Source: Mycobacterium sp. E183
GTDB taxonomy: Bacteria; Actinomycetota; Actinomycetes; Mycobacteriales; Mycobacteriaceae
Direction of reading: 5' to 3'
Length of the DNA: 47,019 bases
Assembly: GCF_001667735.1 (NCBI RefSeq)
Contig: NZ_LZJN01000090.1
Coordinates: 1-47,019, forward strand
A program made the position numbers and the translations under genes. The notes below the pieces were generated by a model. It did no database searches. It saw nothing but the letters and a program-made list of their open reading frames with translations, and was not told where the DNA came from. Below are positions 25,073 to 33,987 of the stretch, in pieces (position 1 is the stretch's first letter; the number at the start of each line of letters is the position of its first letter).

Positions 25073-26628
25073 TTCTGGTTACCTCCGGTGATACCGCTGC
25101 CGCCCGTGCCGCCGGGGTTGATGAACGGCGCCGGCAACTGCTGTCCGGGTCCCGGGGGCGCCGCCGGCCCCGGCGGGAGTCCTGGAGCGAACGCCGACGG
25201 TGGCGGGGCGGGGCCTGCGGGTTGCAGGTTCTCGGTGCGCGCGCCCGGCGGGGCTTGGGTGGGCAGTGGCACCGGTACGCCGGGCACGTCGGGAGGCGGG
25301 TCGCCGGGCCGCGCGGCGATCGGGATTCCCGGCGTCGGTGGCAGGCCGTTCGGGTTCGGCGGTGACGCCGCGACGTCGATCGGTGCCGGGAAACTGCCGC
25401 CGAAGGCGCCGACGTCAACACCCGCGCAGGGCAACGGGTTCCACGGTCGCGGCAGCGCGTCGGCCGGTGGCGTGTACGAGCAGGCCGTTCCCGGCGGCAC
25501 CGCCGGTCCCGGATGGTCCGGGGTGCCTTCCAGCACCGGGGGCGCGGGCGGCGGCGCGCCGTTGGGGAACCGGGTGCCATTGGGGTCCGGCCACCGGAAC
25601 TCGGGAAGCCCGGCGCTGCGCCAGAAGTCCTCCGGATCGATGCCGCGCTTCTTGAACGCGGCGTCGACGAACGGTTGCAAGATCCAATACGGCAGCAGGT
25701 TGGACAGGACAATCTTGAAGTACGGTCCCGACGCGACCGATTCACCCAGGGAGGCGGCGAATTGGCTGACGTACGTGAGGGTTTGGGCGAGGTCATCCTT
25801 ACGCGCCACCAGCACGTCGCTGATCGCGCGCAACTGCTCCAGCACGGGGTTCAGATTCGGGTTGTCGTTGATGAATCCCTGCACCTGGGCCGAGAAAGCG
25901 GAAACGTTCTGCAGCAGCGCGCCGATGGCGCGGCTGCGCTCGTTGAACGCGACCAGGAGTGTCTTCGCGTTGACCAGCAGCCGGTTGATCTGTTCGCTGC
26001 GGTCACCGAGCACGCTGGCGACCTGATGGGCCTGAGCGAGTAGGTGCTTGATCTGGTCGTCGCGTTTGCCGATGGTGTCGGAGAATCTGGTCAAACCCTC
26101 GAGCGTGGCACTCAGATGCGGATAGGTCTGATCGATCGTCTGCGACAACACATTCAGCGACTGCTTGACGGTGTCGATGTCCCACCCGGTGGCGGCCTTG
26201 GTGACGTCGAAGGCGGCGTCGTAGAGCTGATACGGGGTGGTGCTCTGGCCCAGCGGTAACACGGCCCCCGGCCGCAACGTCTGCGTTCCGCGCGGCTCGA
26301 TCTCGAGTACCTTCTTGCCGAGGATGGTGTCGGTCTTGATCGCGAGCCGGCTCTCGCTGCCGATGGTGTTGGCGCCGATATTGAACTTGATGCGGACATG
26401 GTCGCCGTCGATATCGAACGCCTCCACCTTGCCGACGTTCACGCCGGAGATGCGCACCTTATCGCCCTTGTTGAGTTGACCGGTGTCGGTGAACTGTCCG
26501 TAATAGCTCGGGCTGGCGAACATCATCGGGATGCTGGTGAAGCTTTGGCCGACGGCGACGACCAGCACCAGCACGGTGATGCCCATCAGGCCGACCCGGT
26601 TGCGGTTGAATTCCGTCAGCGTTCTCAT
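25069..26628 (-). CDS. mceC: Mce family protein MceC
   Basis: A 519-residue Mce subunit. The start is ATG 26628, overlapping the mceB stop by ATGA; an upstream GTG at 26640 is less likely. There is one membrane anchor (VGLMGITVLVLVVAVG) and an MCE domain with GDKVRISGVNVGKVEAF. The C-terminal 170 residues are rich in Pro and Gly. Confidence 0.94.
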   Translation of the reverse strand: MRTLTEFNRNRVGLMGITVLVLVVAVGQSFTSIPMMFASPSYYGQFTDTGQLNKGDKVRISGVNVGKVEAFDIDGDHVRIKFNIGANTIGSESRLAIKTDTILGKKVLEIEPRGTQTLRPGAVLPLGQSTTPYQLYDAAFDVTKAATGWDIDTVKQSLNVLSQTIDQTYPHLSATLEGLTRFSDTIGKRDDQIKHLLAQAHQVASVLGDRSEQINRLLVNAKTLLVAFNERSRAIGALLQNVSAFSAQVQGFINDNPNLNPVLEQLRAISDVLVARKDDLAQTLTYVSQFAASLGESVASGPYFKIVLSNLLPYWILQPFVDAAFKKRGIDPEDFWRSAGLPEFRWPDPNGTRFPNGAPPPAPPVLEGTPDHPGPAVPPGTACSYTPPADALPRPWNPLPCAGVDVGAFGGSFPAPIDVAASPPNPNGLPPTPGIPIAARPGDPPPDVPGVPVPLPTQAPPGARTENLQPAGPAPPPSAFAPGLPPGPAAPPGPGQQLPAPFINPGGTGGSGITGGNQN

Positions 26629-27665
26629 TGCGGCGTGCACCTACCGGTGGGCTGCTGCCAGATCCGGACCGTGCGGACCGGGCCACCGGGCTGCAACCCG
26701 TTCCACCTGATGCTGAGGTCGCACAGGTAGAAGTTCACCCAGTCCCCGTAGAGGCCGATGCTGCGTCCGATGAGATTGAGCGCGGTCGGCGTCTTGTGAA
26801 TCAGGTCGCCGAGTTGATCACGTTGGTCGACGAGCGGCTGCTGCAGAGCCTGCAGGTAGTTGATGGCCTTGTGCAGCAGCGCGCGGTTGTCGGCGAGGAG
26901 GTCGGCCACCGTGCCGGCGGCGTTGCTGATGTTCGCGGTCCCGGCCGCCAGCGGGTCGGCGTGGTTTTGCAGGCCGGTGATCAGTCTTTCGAAGTTGTCG
27001 ACGGTCTGGTCGAACTCCTTGCGATGCCTGACCGTTGTGTCGAGCACGACGTTCAGGTTCTTGATCACCTCACCGATCGCCTGGTCGCGTTCAGCGATGT
27101 GCGCGGTCAGCTGCGCGGTCTGATCCAGGATGTCGTTGATGGTGCCGCCCTGACCCTGGAACACCGTGATGATGGCCGACGCGATGGTGTTGACCTTTTC
27201 CGGATCGAGCGCCCTGAACAGCGGCTTGAATCCACCGATCAGGGCGTCGAGGTCGAGTGCGGGCGCTGTTCGGGACAGGGGGATGAATCCGCCCGGCGGC
27301 AGGATCCGATCGCTGCCGTCACCCTCGCCGCGCTTGAGCTCCAGGTAGCGGTCGGCGAACAGATTGAGATAGCGGATCTGTGCGGTCGTCGTCTGGTAGA
27401 GCGGTATGGACCGGTCGACGTTGAAGTCCACCATCACCCGCTGGCCGCCGTCGATCAGCCGCACCGCTTTGACCTTGCCGATCTCGACCCCGGCGGCGCG
27501 GACGAACTGGCCGTTCTTGAGCCCGGTGGCGTTCTTGAACTCCGCGGAATAGCTGTTGGTGCTGTTGAAGCGCATCTGGGCGAACACCACGACGATCGAC
27601 ACGGTGATCAGCAGCAGCACCAGTGAGACGATGCCGAGCTTGATGGCGGAGCCGGTGATTTTCAT
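26625..27665 (-). CDS. mceB: Mce family protein MceB
   Basis: A 346-residue Mce subunit, the shortest of the six as is typical. There is an N-terminal anchor (LGIVSLVLLLITVSIVVV) and the MCE domain with GQFVRAAGVEIGKVKAV. The extended helical region ends with conserved cysteines (YLCDLSIRWNG). The start overlaps the mceA stop (ATGA at 27662-27665). Confidence 0.94.
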   Translation of the reverse strand: MKITGSAIKLGIVSLVLLLITVSIVVVFAQMRFNSTNSYSAEFKNATGLKNGQFVRAAGVEIGKVKAVRLIDGGQRVMVDFNVDRSIPLYQTTTAQIRYLNLFADRYLELKRGEGDGSDRILPPGGFIPLSRTAPALDLDALIGGFKPLFRALDPEKVNTIASAIITVFQGQGGTINDILDQTAQLTAHIAERDQAIGEVIKNLNVVLDTTVRHRKEFDQTVDNFERLITGLQNHADPLAAGTANISNAAGTVADLLADNRALLHKAINYLQALQQPLVDQRDQLGDLIHKTPTALNLIGRSIGLYGDWVNFYLCDLSIRWNGLQPGGPVRTVRIWQQPTGRCTPQ

Positions 27666-28969
27666 GGGTTGATCGTGTTGTCCCCGACTTGGCGGCCCCA
27701 GACGTACTCGATGGCGTACGGTGAGCCGGTTTCCAGATGGTTGTAGGGCGCGAGGCTGGCGCCGGTATCGACCACCAGACTCGGCGCCGGCCACAGGTCA
27801 TGGGTGATGGCCTGCCAGCAACCGGGCGCACCGCCCGGCCCGCCGCGGGCGTTCACGCGGGGCAGGTTGTCCGGGTACACAAAGGGATTCGGCGCCCCGC
27901 CCACCAGCCCGGCCAGGGTCAGGAGCCCCATCGTGGCCGCGGTGCCGGCCAACCCCGGGAGCGTCAACATGCCGCCCAGCCCTGAGGTCAGCTCGGTCAT
28001 GGTTCTCAGCGCATAGCCGTTGCCGCCGCCGGTGGTGGCATAGGCCGCCGGTTCCTCGTCGTAGTAGTTGCGGATGGTGCAGAAGATCTCGGGGCTGTAG
28101 GTGTCGAACAGCTGGGCGGTGGGCACCAGATCGGCGGCGCCGCGCTGCAGGTAGGGCCCGCCGCGCTTGAAGATGTCTTCGCCGGTGTTGCCCAGCCCCG
28201 CCGCGGACAACAACGCAGAATCCAGATCGGCCTCCTGCCGGTGCAGGGTGCGCGCCGTAACCACCGCGTTGTTGAGGGAGTCGAGCAGATCCGGCGCGGC
28301 TTTGGCGTAGACGTCGCCCAGGGCGCCGAGCTGTTGAATGTCATGCCGGATCTGCGGCATTTGCGGGTTGATGTCGTCGAGGATGGCGTTGGCGTTGACG
28401 ATCGATTGCCCGAATTTGTCGCCCAACCCGGTCAACGCCTGCGCGGCTGCAGCCAGCGTCAGGTTGAGCTTGACCGGATCCAGCTTCTCCGTTATCGAGG
28501 TGAGCGTCTCGAACAGGGTGTTGAACTCCGTTGTCACCGACCTGGCATCGATCACGTGCTGCGACGTGATGCGTTGTGGCGTCGGCTTTTTCGGCGAGGT
28601 CAACGACACGTACTTGTTACCGAAAACCGTGGTCGCCTTGATATTGGCGTCCACGTTGGCCGGAATCAGCTCGATCCACTTCGGATTGACGTTCAAGACG
28701 AACTTGGCGGCCGGTATGCCGTCACGCTCGATCTCCGAAATGCTGGCCACCCGGCCGATCTCCACGCCGTTGTAGGTGACCTTCGAACCCGGATCCATCA
28801 CCAAGCCCGCCCGGGGGGCCAACATCGTCAAGCGCGTCGTCGGCGTGAGCTGGCCCCGAAACTGCAACCACACGAACCCCAACACCACCGCGGAGACAAT
28901 CAGGAACGCCAGCGCCGTCGTCCGGTACGGCGGAATGCGTTGCGGGTTCTCTTTCACCGGGGTCGTCAT
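27662..28969 (-). CDS. mceA: Mce family protein MceA
   Basis: A 435-residue Mce subunit. There is an anchor after a basic N-terminus (TALAFLIVSAVVLGFVWL) and an MCE domain with GSKVTYNGVEIGRVASI. Helical regions and a C-terminal segment with paired cysteines follow. It lies six bases after yrbEB, and starts the run of six coupled mce genes. Confidence 0.94.
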   Translation of the reverse strand: MTTPVKENPQRIPPYRTTALAFLIVSAVVLGFVWLQFRGQLTPTTRLTMLAPRAGLVMDPGSKVTYNGVEIGRVASISEIERDGIPAAKFVLNVNPKWIELIPANVDANIKATTVFGNKYVSLTSPKKPTPQRITSQHVIDARSVTTEFNTLFETLTSITEKLDPVKLNLTLAAAAQALTGLGDKFGQSIVNANAILDDINPQMPQIRHDIQQLGALGDVYAKAAPDLLDSLNNAVVTARTLHRQEADLDSALLSAAGLGNTGEDIFKRGGPYLQRGAADLVPTAQLFDTYSPEIFCTIRNYYDEEPAAYATTGGGNGYALRTMTELTSGLGGMLTLPGLAGTAATMGLLTLAGLVGGAPNPFVYPDNLPRVNARGGPGGAPGCWQAITHDLWPAPSLVVDTGASLAPYNHLETGSPYAIEYVWGRQVGDNTINP

Positions 28970-28975
28970 GGGCGG

Positions 28976-29845
28976 CTACACGGTGAGGTTGAAGTTGGGG
29001 GTCTTGCCGTAGACCGCCATCGCGGTCAGCACGACCACCACGACGATGGTGATCAACGACAACCGCATCGAGCGGCCGACCGCTTCGCCGACGCCGACCG
29101 GCCCGCCGGTGGCGGTGTAGCCGTAGTAGCAGTGGGTGGTCATCACGACCACCGCGACCAGGATGACCTCCGCGAACGACCAGCCGACGTCGTTGAGGCG
29201 CAGGAACGTGTGGAAGTAGTGGTTGTACGTGCCGATGGACTGCCCGTACAACAACACGGTGGTGACCTGCTGGGACAGGAACGCCATGGTCATCGCCAAC
29301 CCGTAGAGCGGGACGATGACGATCAGACCCGCCACCACCCGGGTGGACGCCAGAAAGGGGACCGACCGGATGCTCATCACCTCGAGCGCGTCGATTTCCT
29401 CGCTGATGCGCATGGCGCCCAATTCGGCCGTGGCACCCGCGCCGACCGTGGCGGCCAGCGCCTGACCGGCGGCCACCGGCGCCACGAACCGCACATTGAC
29501 CAGGGCGGCCAAGAACCCGGTGAACGCCTCGACACCGATGTTGCCCAGCGTCGCGTAGCCCTGAATGGCGACGAGTGAACCCGCCGACAAGGTGATGAAG
29601 CCGACGATGGCGGCGGTGCCACCGACCACCGCCATCGCGCCGGTGCCCATCCCCATCTGGGCAACCATGCGGAGCAGCTCTTTGCGGTAGCGGTGTACGG
29701 CGAAGGGGATCTGCCCGACGGCGCTCAGTGCGAACCAGACCATCTGCCCGATCTCGACCAGCGGGCGAGACGGGACGTCCCCGTAACGGATGACGAATGC
29801 GCTCGTCCGCGGGAAGCGGACGCGGAGGGCGGCAGCCGTGGACAT
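28976..29845 (-). CDS. yrbEB: ABC-type lipid permease YrbEB (MlaE family)
   Basis: A 289-residue integral membrane protein with five or six hydrophobic segments and the MlaE/YrbE signature loop RISEEIDALEVMSI near the middle. It pairs with YrbEA as the membrane channel of the Mce importer. The ATPase (MceG/Mkl) is not in the window, as expected, since it is encoded elsewhere in mycobacteria. It is separated from yrbEA by one base. Confidence 0.95.
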   Translation of the reverse strand: MSTAAALRVRFPRTSAFVIRYGDVPSRPLVEIGQMVWFALSAVGQIPFAVHRYRKELLRMVAQMGMGTGAMAVVGGTAAIVGFITLSAGSLVAIQGYATLGNIGVEAFTGFLAALVNVRFVAPVAAGQALAATVGAGATAELGAMRISEEIDALEVMSIRSVPFLASTRVVAGLIVIVPLYGLAMTMAFLSQQVTTVLLYGQSIGTYNHYFHTFLRLNDVGWSFAEVILVAVVVMTTHCYYGYTATGGPVGVGEAVGRSMRLSLITIVVVVVLTAMAVYGKTPNFNLTV

Positions 29846-29846
29846 G

Positions 29847-30641
29847 TCAGCGCCCCGTCCCGAACCGGACGCCGATGGTGGTCAGCGCCGCGTTGACCGC
29901 GAACAGCGCGATGAAGCAGAGCACCACCGTCTCGTTCACGGCGGTCCCGAGGCCCTTGGATCCGCCGCGGACGATCAGCCCGCGGTAGCAGCCGACCAGG
30001 CCGGCGATCAGTCCAAACGTCGCGGCTTTGATGAACGCGATCACCACCTCGGGCAGGCCGGTGAGCGCCGTCAACGTGGAGAGGTAGGCGCCGCTCGAGA
30101 CGTTCTGCAGGTAGACGCTGAACAGGTAGCCGCCCCCGAGGCCGACGGCGACCACGAGGCCGTTGAGCAGCACCGCGACAAGTGTGGAGGCGACGACCCG
30201 GGGCACCACCAGGCGGTGGATCGGGTCGATGCCGAGCACCTCGAGCGCGTCTATCTCCTCGCGGATGGTGCGCGCGCCGAGGTCCGCGCAGATGGCGGTG
30301 CCGCCCGCGCCGGCGACCACGAGCACCGTCACGATCGGGCCGAGCTGGGTGACCGCGCCGATCGCGGCACCGGCCCCCGACACGTCGGCGGCGCCGATCT
30401 CCGCCAGCAGCAGGTTCAGCGTGAAGATGAGCAGCACGGTTTCCGGGATGGACACGGCGATGGTGGGCAGCAGCGATACCCGCATGAGAAACCAGCCGTT
30501 CCAGATGAACTCGCGCCATTCGAACGGCTGTCTCAGCGCTTTCCCGGTCAGCACGCACATGCGGAAGAATCCACCGGCCACTTCCGTCCCGGGCCGAATC
30601 CGACTGCTCAATTTGCTGGCGGTCAGGTGGGAGGTGGTCAT
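29847..30641 (-). CDS. yrbEA: ABC-type lipid permease YrbEA (MlaE family)
   Basis: A 264-residue MlaE-family permease. It has the signature loop TIREEIDALEVLGIDP and strongly hydrophobic flanking helices. It is the first gene of the mce operon. The start used is ATG 30641 (MTTSHLTASK). The upstream sequence is a long untranslated leader of about 350 bases if the promoter at 31000-31029 is right. Confidence 0.95.
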   Translation of the reverse strand: MTTSHLTASKLSSRIRPGTEVAGGFFRMCVLTGKALRQPFEWREFIWNGWFLMRVSLLPTIAVSIPETVLLIFTLNLLLAEIGAADVSGAGAAIGAVTQLGPIVTVLVVAGAGGTAICADLGARTIREEIDALEVLGIDPIHRLVVPRVVASTLVAVLLNGLVVAVGLGGGYLFSVYLQNVSSGAYLSTLTALTGLPEVVIAFIKAATFGLIAGLVGCYRGLIVRGGSKGLGTAVNETVVLCFIALFAVNAALTTIGVRFGTGR

Positions 30642-30999
30642 GCGTGCCGTCCCGAACGCGACCGCGCAACGAGGGCTTTCGGTTCCGCCGCTTCGTCAAG
30701 CGGGCGATGGGTAGTCGCGGGACGGTCATCGCGTTGGTGATCGTGATCCTGGTTGGCGGGGCGGTCCGCCGCGCGGCCAACCAGTGCAAAGCGCTGCACT
30801 ACAGAGTGTTTCGAGTGAGGCGGGACGGGGCCGGATTCCTGATTCCTTCGCCGCGGGTCTTGCCGCAAGAGCGGTGGCCCCCATCGGTGGCGTACCGCGC
30901 GGGCTGACTCCCGACGCGAGTCGACCCGGTGATCCTCCCGATCGACACTCTGAGATCCCACCCTTCGGCTCCATGCCGCCCTAGTTTGCGCCACGCATC

Positions 31000-31029
31000 A
31001 CTATGGCATTAGACCGTACGGTCAGTCAA
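31000..31029 (-). promoter_or_regulatory. Candidate mce operon promoter
   Basis: On the minus strand: -35 TTGACT (31029-31024), 18-base spacer, -10 CATAGT (31005-31000). The spacer contains the 12-base palindrome at 31012-31023, so a bound repressor would block RNA polymerase directly. Confidence 0.55.
31012..31023. promoter_or_regulatory. Operator in the mce promoter
   Basis: Perfect palindrome GACCGTACGGTC lying between the -35 and -10 boxes. A related site with the same ACCGTACG core is found at the promoter of the neighbouring TetR gene. Confidence 0.6.
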
Positions 31030-31323
31030 TAACCGCCGGCGGCGGCGAGTATTCGCCGCGCGAGTAATTCGGGGGTGGCCAGCGCCGTGTTGACGTCTTT
31101 TTGGTGATTTACAGGGGTTTTGGCGGTAGTCGGTACGCCTGGCGCCACATCGTCGGCCTTTCTTTTGAGAAAAGCCTGCGCACGGAAACCGACCGCGCGT
31201 ACAGTATTCGGCAGGGCTTTTCGGTGCTTTTCCCGTTCGAACGAGCGTCGGCCAACGCTGACGCGGCGCATCAAGCGGAGCCTCGGTAGGGCCAATTACG
31301 GCCCCGCGCAATGGTGTTGGAGG

Positions 31324-31992
31324 CTAGGCGGCCGGACCCGTGACGGCGGCGAGGCATTCACGCACCACCGAGACGACGTCGGCGGAGGGGCTTGCCCACT
31401 TGCCGAGCCCGAGCCGATCGAGCAGTAACCCGCCGAGGAACACGTCGACGAACGCGGCCCCTACCTGTTCCGGGCTGCGGGAATCGGCGGGGCCGAACCA
31501 CACCCACATCCACTCGAGCGATCCCCACAGCTGCAATGCCGCCAGTTCGATGTCGACGGCTCGGAAGACCCCGCCGTCGATTCCGCTGCGGATCTCCTCA
31601 ATCGCCAAGCTTTGCAATTGGTTCCGCAGCTTCCGGACTTGCTGCATCGCCGGGTCGTCGGACAACTGGACCACCTCGCGCTGGCTTGCCACCGTCGCCT
31701 CACGGGCGACCACCTGGAGCAGCGCGGAGGTGTAAATGATTGCGGCGATGCGTTCCTGCGGTGTACCGAGCCGGGACCATGCCATCTGCACCGCATCGAG
31801 TTGTCGGGCGAGGTGGGTTTCCTCGAGCTCCCGCAACATCTGTGCCTTGGTGCCGAAGTGATGAACGATGGTGCCCTTCGACATGCCAAGCTCGTCGGCG
31901 ATGTCGCCCATATTCGTTCTGTCGTAGCCGCGTTCGGCGACATAGCGGACAAACGCGTCGAAGATCTCGCCACGCCGACCAGGTCGAGGCAT
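31324..31992 (-). CDS. TetR-family regulator, probable repressor of the mce operon
   Basis: A 222-residue regulator with the TetR helix-turn-helix MGDIADELGMSKGTIVHHFGTKAQML (about residues 28-53 here, split across helices 2-4). The C-terminal domain is larger and aromatic-rich (LWGSLEWMWVWFGP), fitting a lipid or acyl-CoA ligand. The start ATG has GAAGGGTG six bases upstream. Mce operons are commonly controlled by an adjacent TetR or GntR regulator. Shared operators in both promoters support that here. Confidence 0.88.
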   Translation of the reverse strand: MPRPGRRGEIFDAFVRYVAERGYDRTNMGDIADELGMSKGTIVHHFGTKAQMLRELEETHLARQLDAVQMAWSRLGTPQERIAAIIYTSALLQVVAREATVASQREVVQLSDDPAMQQVRKLRNQLQSLAIEEIRSGIDGGVFRAVDIELAALQLWGSLEWMWVWFGPADSRSPEQVGAAFVDVFLGGLLLDRLGLGKWASPSADVVSVVRECLAAVTGPAA

Positions 31993-32015
31993 CGTGCACC
32001 CTTCGGCTCTAACTA

Positions 32016-32029
32016 ACCGTACGAACGGT
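32016..32029. promoter_or_regulatory. Operator at the tetR promoter
   Basis: ACCGT-ACGA-ACGGT inverted repeat, which includes the ACCGTACG core seen in the mce operator. It lies just downstream of the -10 box and overlaps the expected transcription start, suggesting autorepression. Confidence 0.55.
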
Positions 32030-32031
32030 CC

Positions 32032-32037
32032 ATCATA
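32032..32037 (-). promoter_or_regulatory. Candidate -10 box of tetR
   Basis: Minus-strand TATGAT, five of six consensus bases. A TTGACA occurs at 32053-32048 but only ten bases upstream, so it cannot be the partner -35. That TTGACA is part of the palindrome CTTGAC-GAT-GTCAAG (32040-32054), another possible operator. Confidence 0.4.
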
Positions 32038-32148
32038 AGCTTGACGATGTCAAGATCCCCCGAGCCGCGCCACCGGGGCGGCAGACATCGTGCGACGCGT
32101 CCGTCAGCCGAAAGCGTGGCGCGTCAGAACCCGCTTGGTTCGGGGCGG

Positions 32149-32454
32149 CTACACCGCCCTGTGGCCATTCAACCTGTCGGGTGCGGTCACGACATAGGTG
32201 TTCGCCTTGGACGCCGGTTTGATTTCACCGGCGGTATACACGGTCATGAGATCTCTGCCATCGCTATCGACGACGCACACATAGGTGTCCGTCTCGGCGT
32301 CGTAGTCGAAGCTGTCCCAGGCCAATAGGAACGCCAAGCAGTTGCCGTCGCGATCGGCGACGACGAGCTTGTGCACCCCCGACTTCCGTAGTAGCTCGGC
32401 GTCCTGCGCGCGCTGCTGAGGGACCTGGCTGGTGTGGAGCGTGGCGTGTGACAT
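32149..32454 (-). CDS. Hypothetical protein, 101 residues
   Basis: I do not recognise this family. The protein has a short helical N-terminus (LLRKSGVHKLVV) and then looks like a small beta sheet (NCLAFLLAWDSFDYDAETDTYVCVVDSDGRDLMTVYTAGE, residues about 38-77), with no signal or membrane segment. The start is supported by AGGGAG seven bases upstream of ATG 32454. It stands alone between the tetR and acyltransferase genes on the same strand. The 156 bases from its stop to the tetR start hold the tetR promoter. Confidence 0.6.
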   Translation of the reverse strand: MSHATLHTSQVPQQRAQDAELLRKSGVHKLVVADRDGNCLAFLLAWDSFDYDAETDTYVCVVDSDGRDLMTVYTAGEIKPASKANTYVVTAPDRLNGHRAV

Positions 32455-32575
32455 CTGTGTACTCCCTTAGCGAGGATGTCTCCCTGTAGCCTAGGCTCAA
32501 CTGCTTGGATACTCCGAGCCTTGGCGGAAACGTTTCTCTCCGATCAGGAAGGCGACCAGGGCACTAGGGCCCATC

Positions 32576-33904
32576 TCAAGGGGCCGTAAGTCGCTTACCC
32601 GAGGGGACCGTGTCTCGGGTTTTGGGTCGCACCGCCACCAACACGACCCCGGCGGCGAACAGGGCGGCGGTCGGCCAGGAGAATCGCCCGTTCGGTGCGA
32701 AGCCGCCCTGCGCCAACAGATGCAGCCCGGCGGCGGCCAGGACGGTGCCGGTCAGCATGATCGCCTCGGCAAAGCGGTCACCGAGCGGCAGCCCGAACGT
32801 GGGCAGCGGAACCGCGAAGACCCGCCGCTGCCACCACAGCAGCATCAGTTCGGCCGCGGTCACCACGCTGAGTATCGTGATCCACTCCAGCCGGACGAGC
32901 CACCACGCCACCGAACCCTCGTGCGGTTGCGGGATCAGCCCTGCCGGATAGGCGACGATCGCGACGATGACAACCGGAACCATGTGCCATAGGTAAAGGG
33001 CCATCACGTTGGCGTTGGCGGTGGACAACACCCGCTGCACCGAGCGGTGGTGCAGGATCCGGTCCAGTGCCGGCGCCAATGCCATGGCCAGCCCCGCTTG
33101 CGTGCACCCGAAGGCCATCATCGCCACCGTCGGCGGCGTCGTGTTCTCGATCGCTTCGCCAGGAACGCCGATCATGCTCACCGGATACGGCCCCACCCGG
33201 ATCAGCAGCATCAGAGCGACGGCCGAGGCGGCAGCGAGCAGCATCGGCCGGCGGCCGGCCAACAGGCCACCCTGCCAGGCGATCCCGAGCTGGTAGAGCA
33301 GGCCCCAGCACAGCAGATAGTTCAGCGTGCCGATATAGGGGACGTGGCCCGCGAGCGAGACGGCGTCGACCAGCACGACTCCCGCGGCCAGTACCAGCGG
33401 GACCACGAGGCCCCAACGCCTATGCGCCGCAACGGCAATCGGCGTCAGTGACACGACGAGCACGTACACCGCGAGGAACCACAGGTGCATGGCCACCGCC
33501 CAACCCGCGTATTCCATCACGGTGCCGGGCAAATGCCGGGCCCGCAGGACCACCACGATCGCCGAAATCAGTGCGACATAGACCGTGGTCGGTCCGAGCA
33601 CCCGAGCGAGTCGATGCCGGATCCAGGCCTGGCGCGAGAAGCTCTCGGCGTCGCGGCGGTGAGCCCACGACACGGCCCCGGCATAGCCGGCCACGAAGAA
33701 GAACACCGGAACCGCCTGGAAAATCCATGTCAGCCATTGCGTCCATGGCATGTCGAGCAGCGGGTTCTCGCGGCCGAATTGCCCATCGTGGTAAGTCACC
33801 GAACCGGCCAGCCAGTGGCCCAGCACGATGAGGACCACGCCCGAGGCGCGGTAGTAGTCGACCGCGAGATTGCGGGCCGGTCGCGCGGTTTCTACGTCGT
33901 CCAT
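32576..33904 (-). CDS. Acyltransferase 3-family membrane protein
   Basis: A 442-residue polytopic membrane protein with about ten hydrophobic segments. The N-terminal family signature is present: NLAVDYYRASGVVLIVLGHWL, with the conserved Arg and His, here split around residues 12-32. A second element is VPVFFFVAGYAGA. Such OafA/YrhL-like enzymes transfer acetyl or other acyl groups to sugars, lipids or peptides at the membrane. The substrate is unknown. It is divergent from the aldo/keto reductase gene (83-base gap). Confidence 0.85.
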   Translation of the reverse strand: MDDVETARPARNLAVDYYRASGVVLIVLGHWLAGSVTYHDGQFGRENPLLDMPWTQWLTWIFQAVPVFFFVAGYAGAVSWAHRRDAESFSRQAWIRHRLARVLGPTTVYVALISAIVVVLRARHLPGTVMEYAGWAVAMHLWFLAVYVLVVSLTPIAVAAHRRWGLVVPLVLAAGVVLVDAVSLAGHVPYIGTLNYLLCWGLLYQLGIAWQGGLLAGRRPMLLAAASAVALMLLIRVGPYPVSMIGVPGEAIENTTPPTVAMMAFGCTQAGLAMALAPALDRILHHRSVQRVLSTANANVMALYLWHMVPVVIVAIVAYPAGLIPQPHEGSVAWWLVRLEWITILSVVTAAELMLLWWQRRVFAVPLPTFGLPLGDRFAEAIMLTGTVLAAAGLHLLAQGGFAPNGRFSWPTAALFAAGVVLVAVRPKTRDTVPSGKRLTAP

Positions 33905-33987
33905 CGGATCGCGGCGAGATCGATGCGGTGCACTCGCGCAACGGTACCCGCCCCGTCCCGTGAAGTCGCCGGGCGCACAATGACCCC

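Larger units (their letters stand above)
30642..31323. other. 682-base non-coding gap between tetR and the mce operon
   Basis: Apart from the mce promoter and operator near 31000-31030, no convincing gene is seen. Short open frames occur on both strands (for example minus 31026-31295 and plus 30644-30907), but none shows a recognisable protein or a good ribosome-binding site. The stretch 31100-31250 is locally richer in A and T than its surroundings and contains a small hairpin (CTTTT-GAG-AAAAG, 31162-31174). Confidence 0.6.

Noticed and set aside
28241..29578. 445-codon plus-strand frame opposite mceA and yrbEB
   Set aside because: Antisense shadow. His/Arg/Asp-rich translation of the kind produced opposite hydrophobic proteins in GC-rich DNA.
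30644..30907. Plus-strand frame of 87 codons with one hydrophobic stretch, divergent from yrbEA
   Set aside because: The hydrophobic stretch is the only feature. It has no ribosome-binding site, and the rest is low-complexity arginine-rich translation typical of a shadow frame.
31026..31295. Minus-strand frame of 89 codons between tetR and the mce operon
   Set aside because: No recognisable protein, no clear ribosome-binding site, and its end overlaps the -35 of the mce promoter.
32040..32054. CTTGAC-GAT-GTCAAG containing a consensus TTGACA, considered as tetR -35 box
   Set aside because: The distance to the TATGAT -10 box is only ten bases, too short for a functional pair. It is kept only as a possible extra operator.
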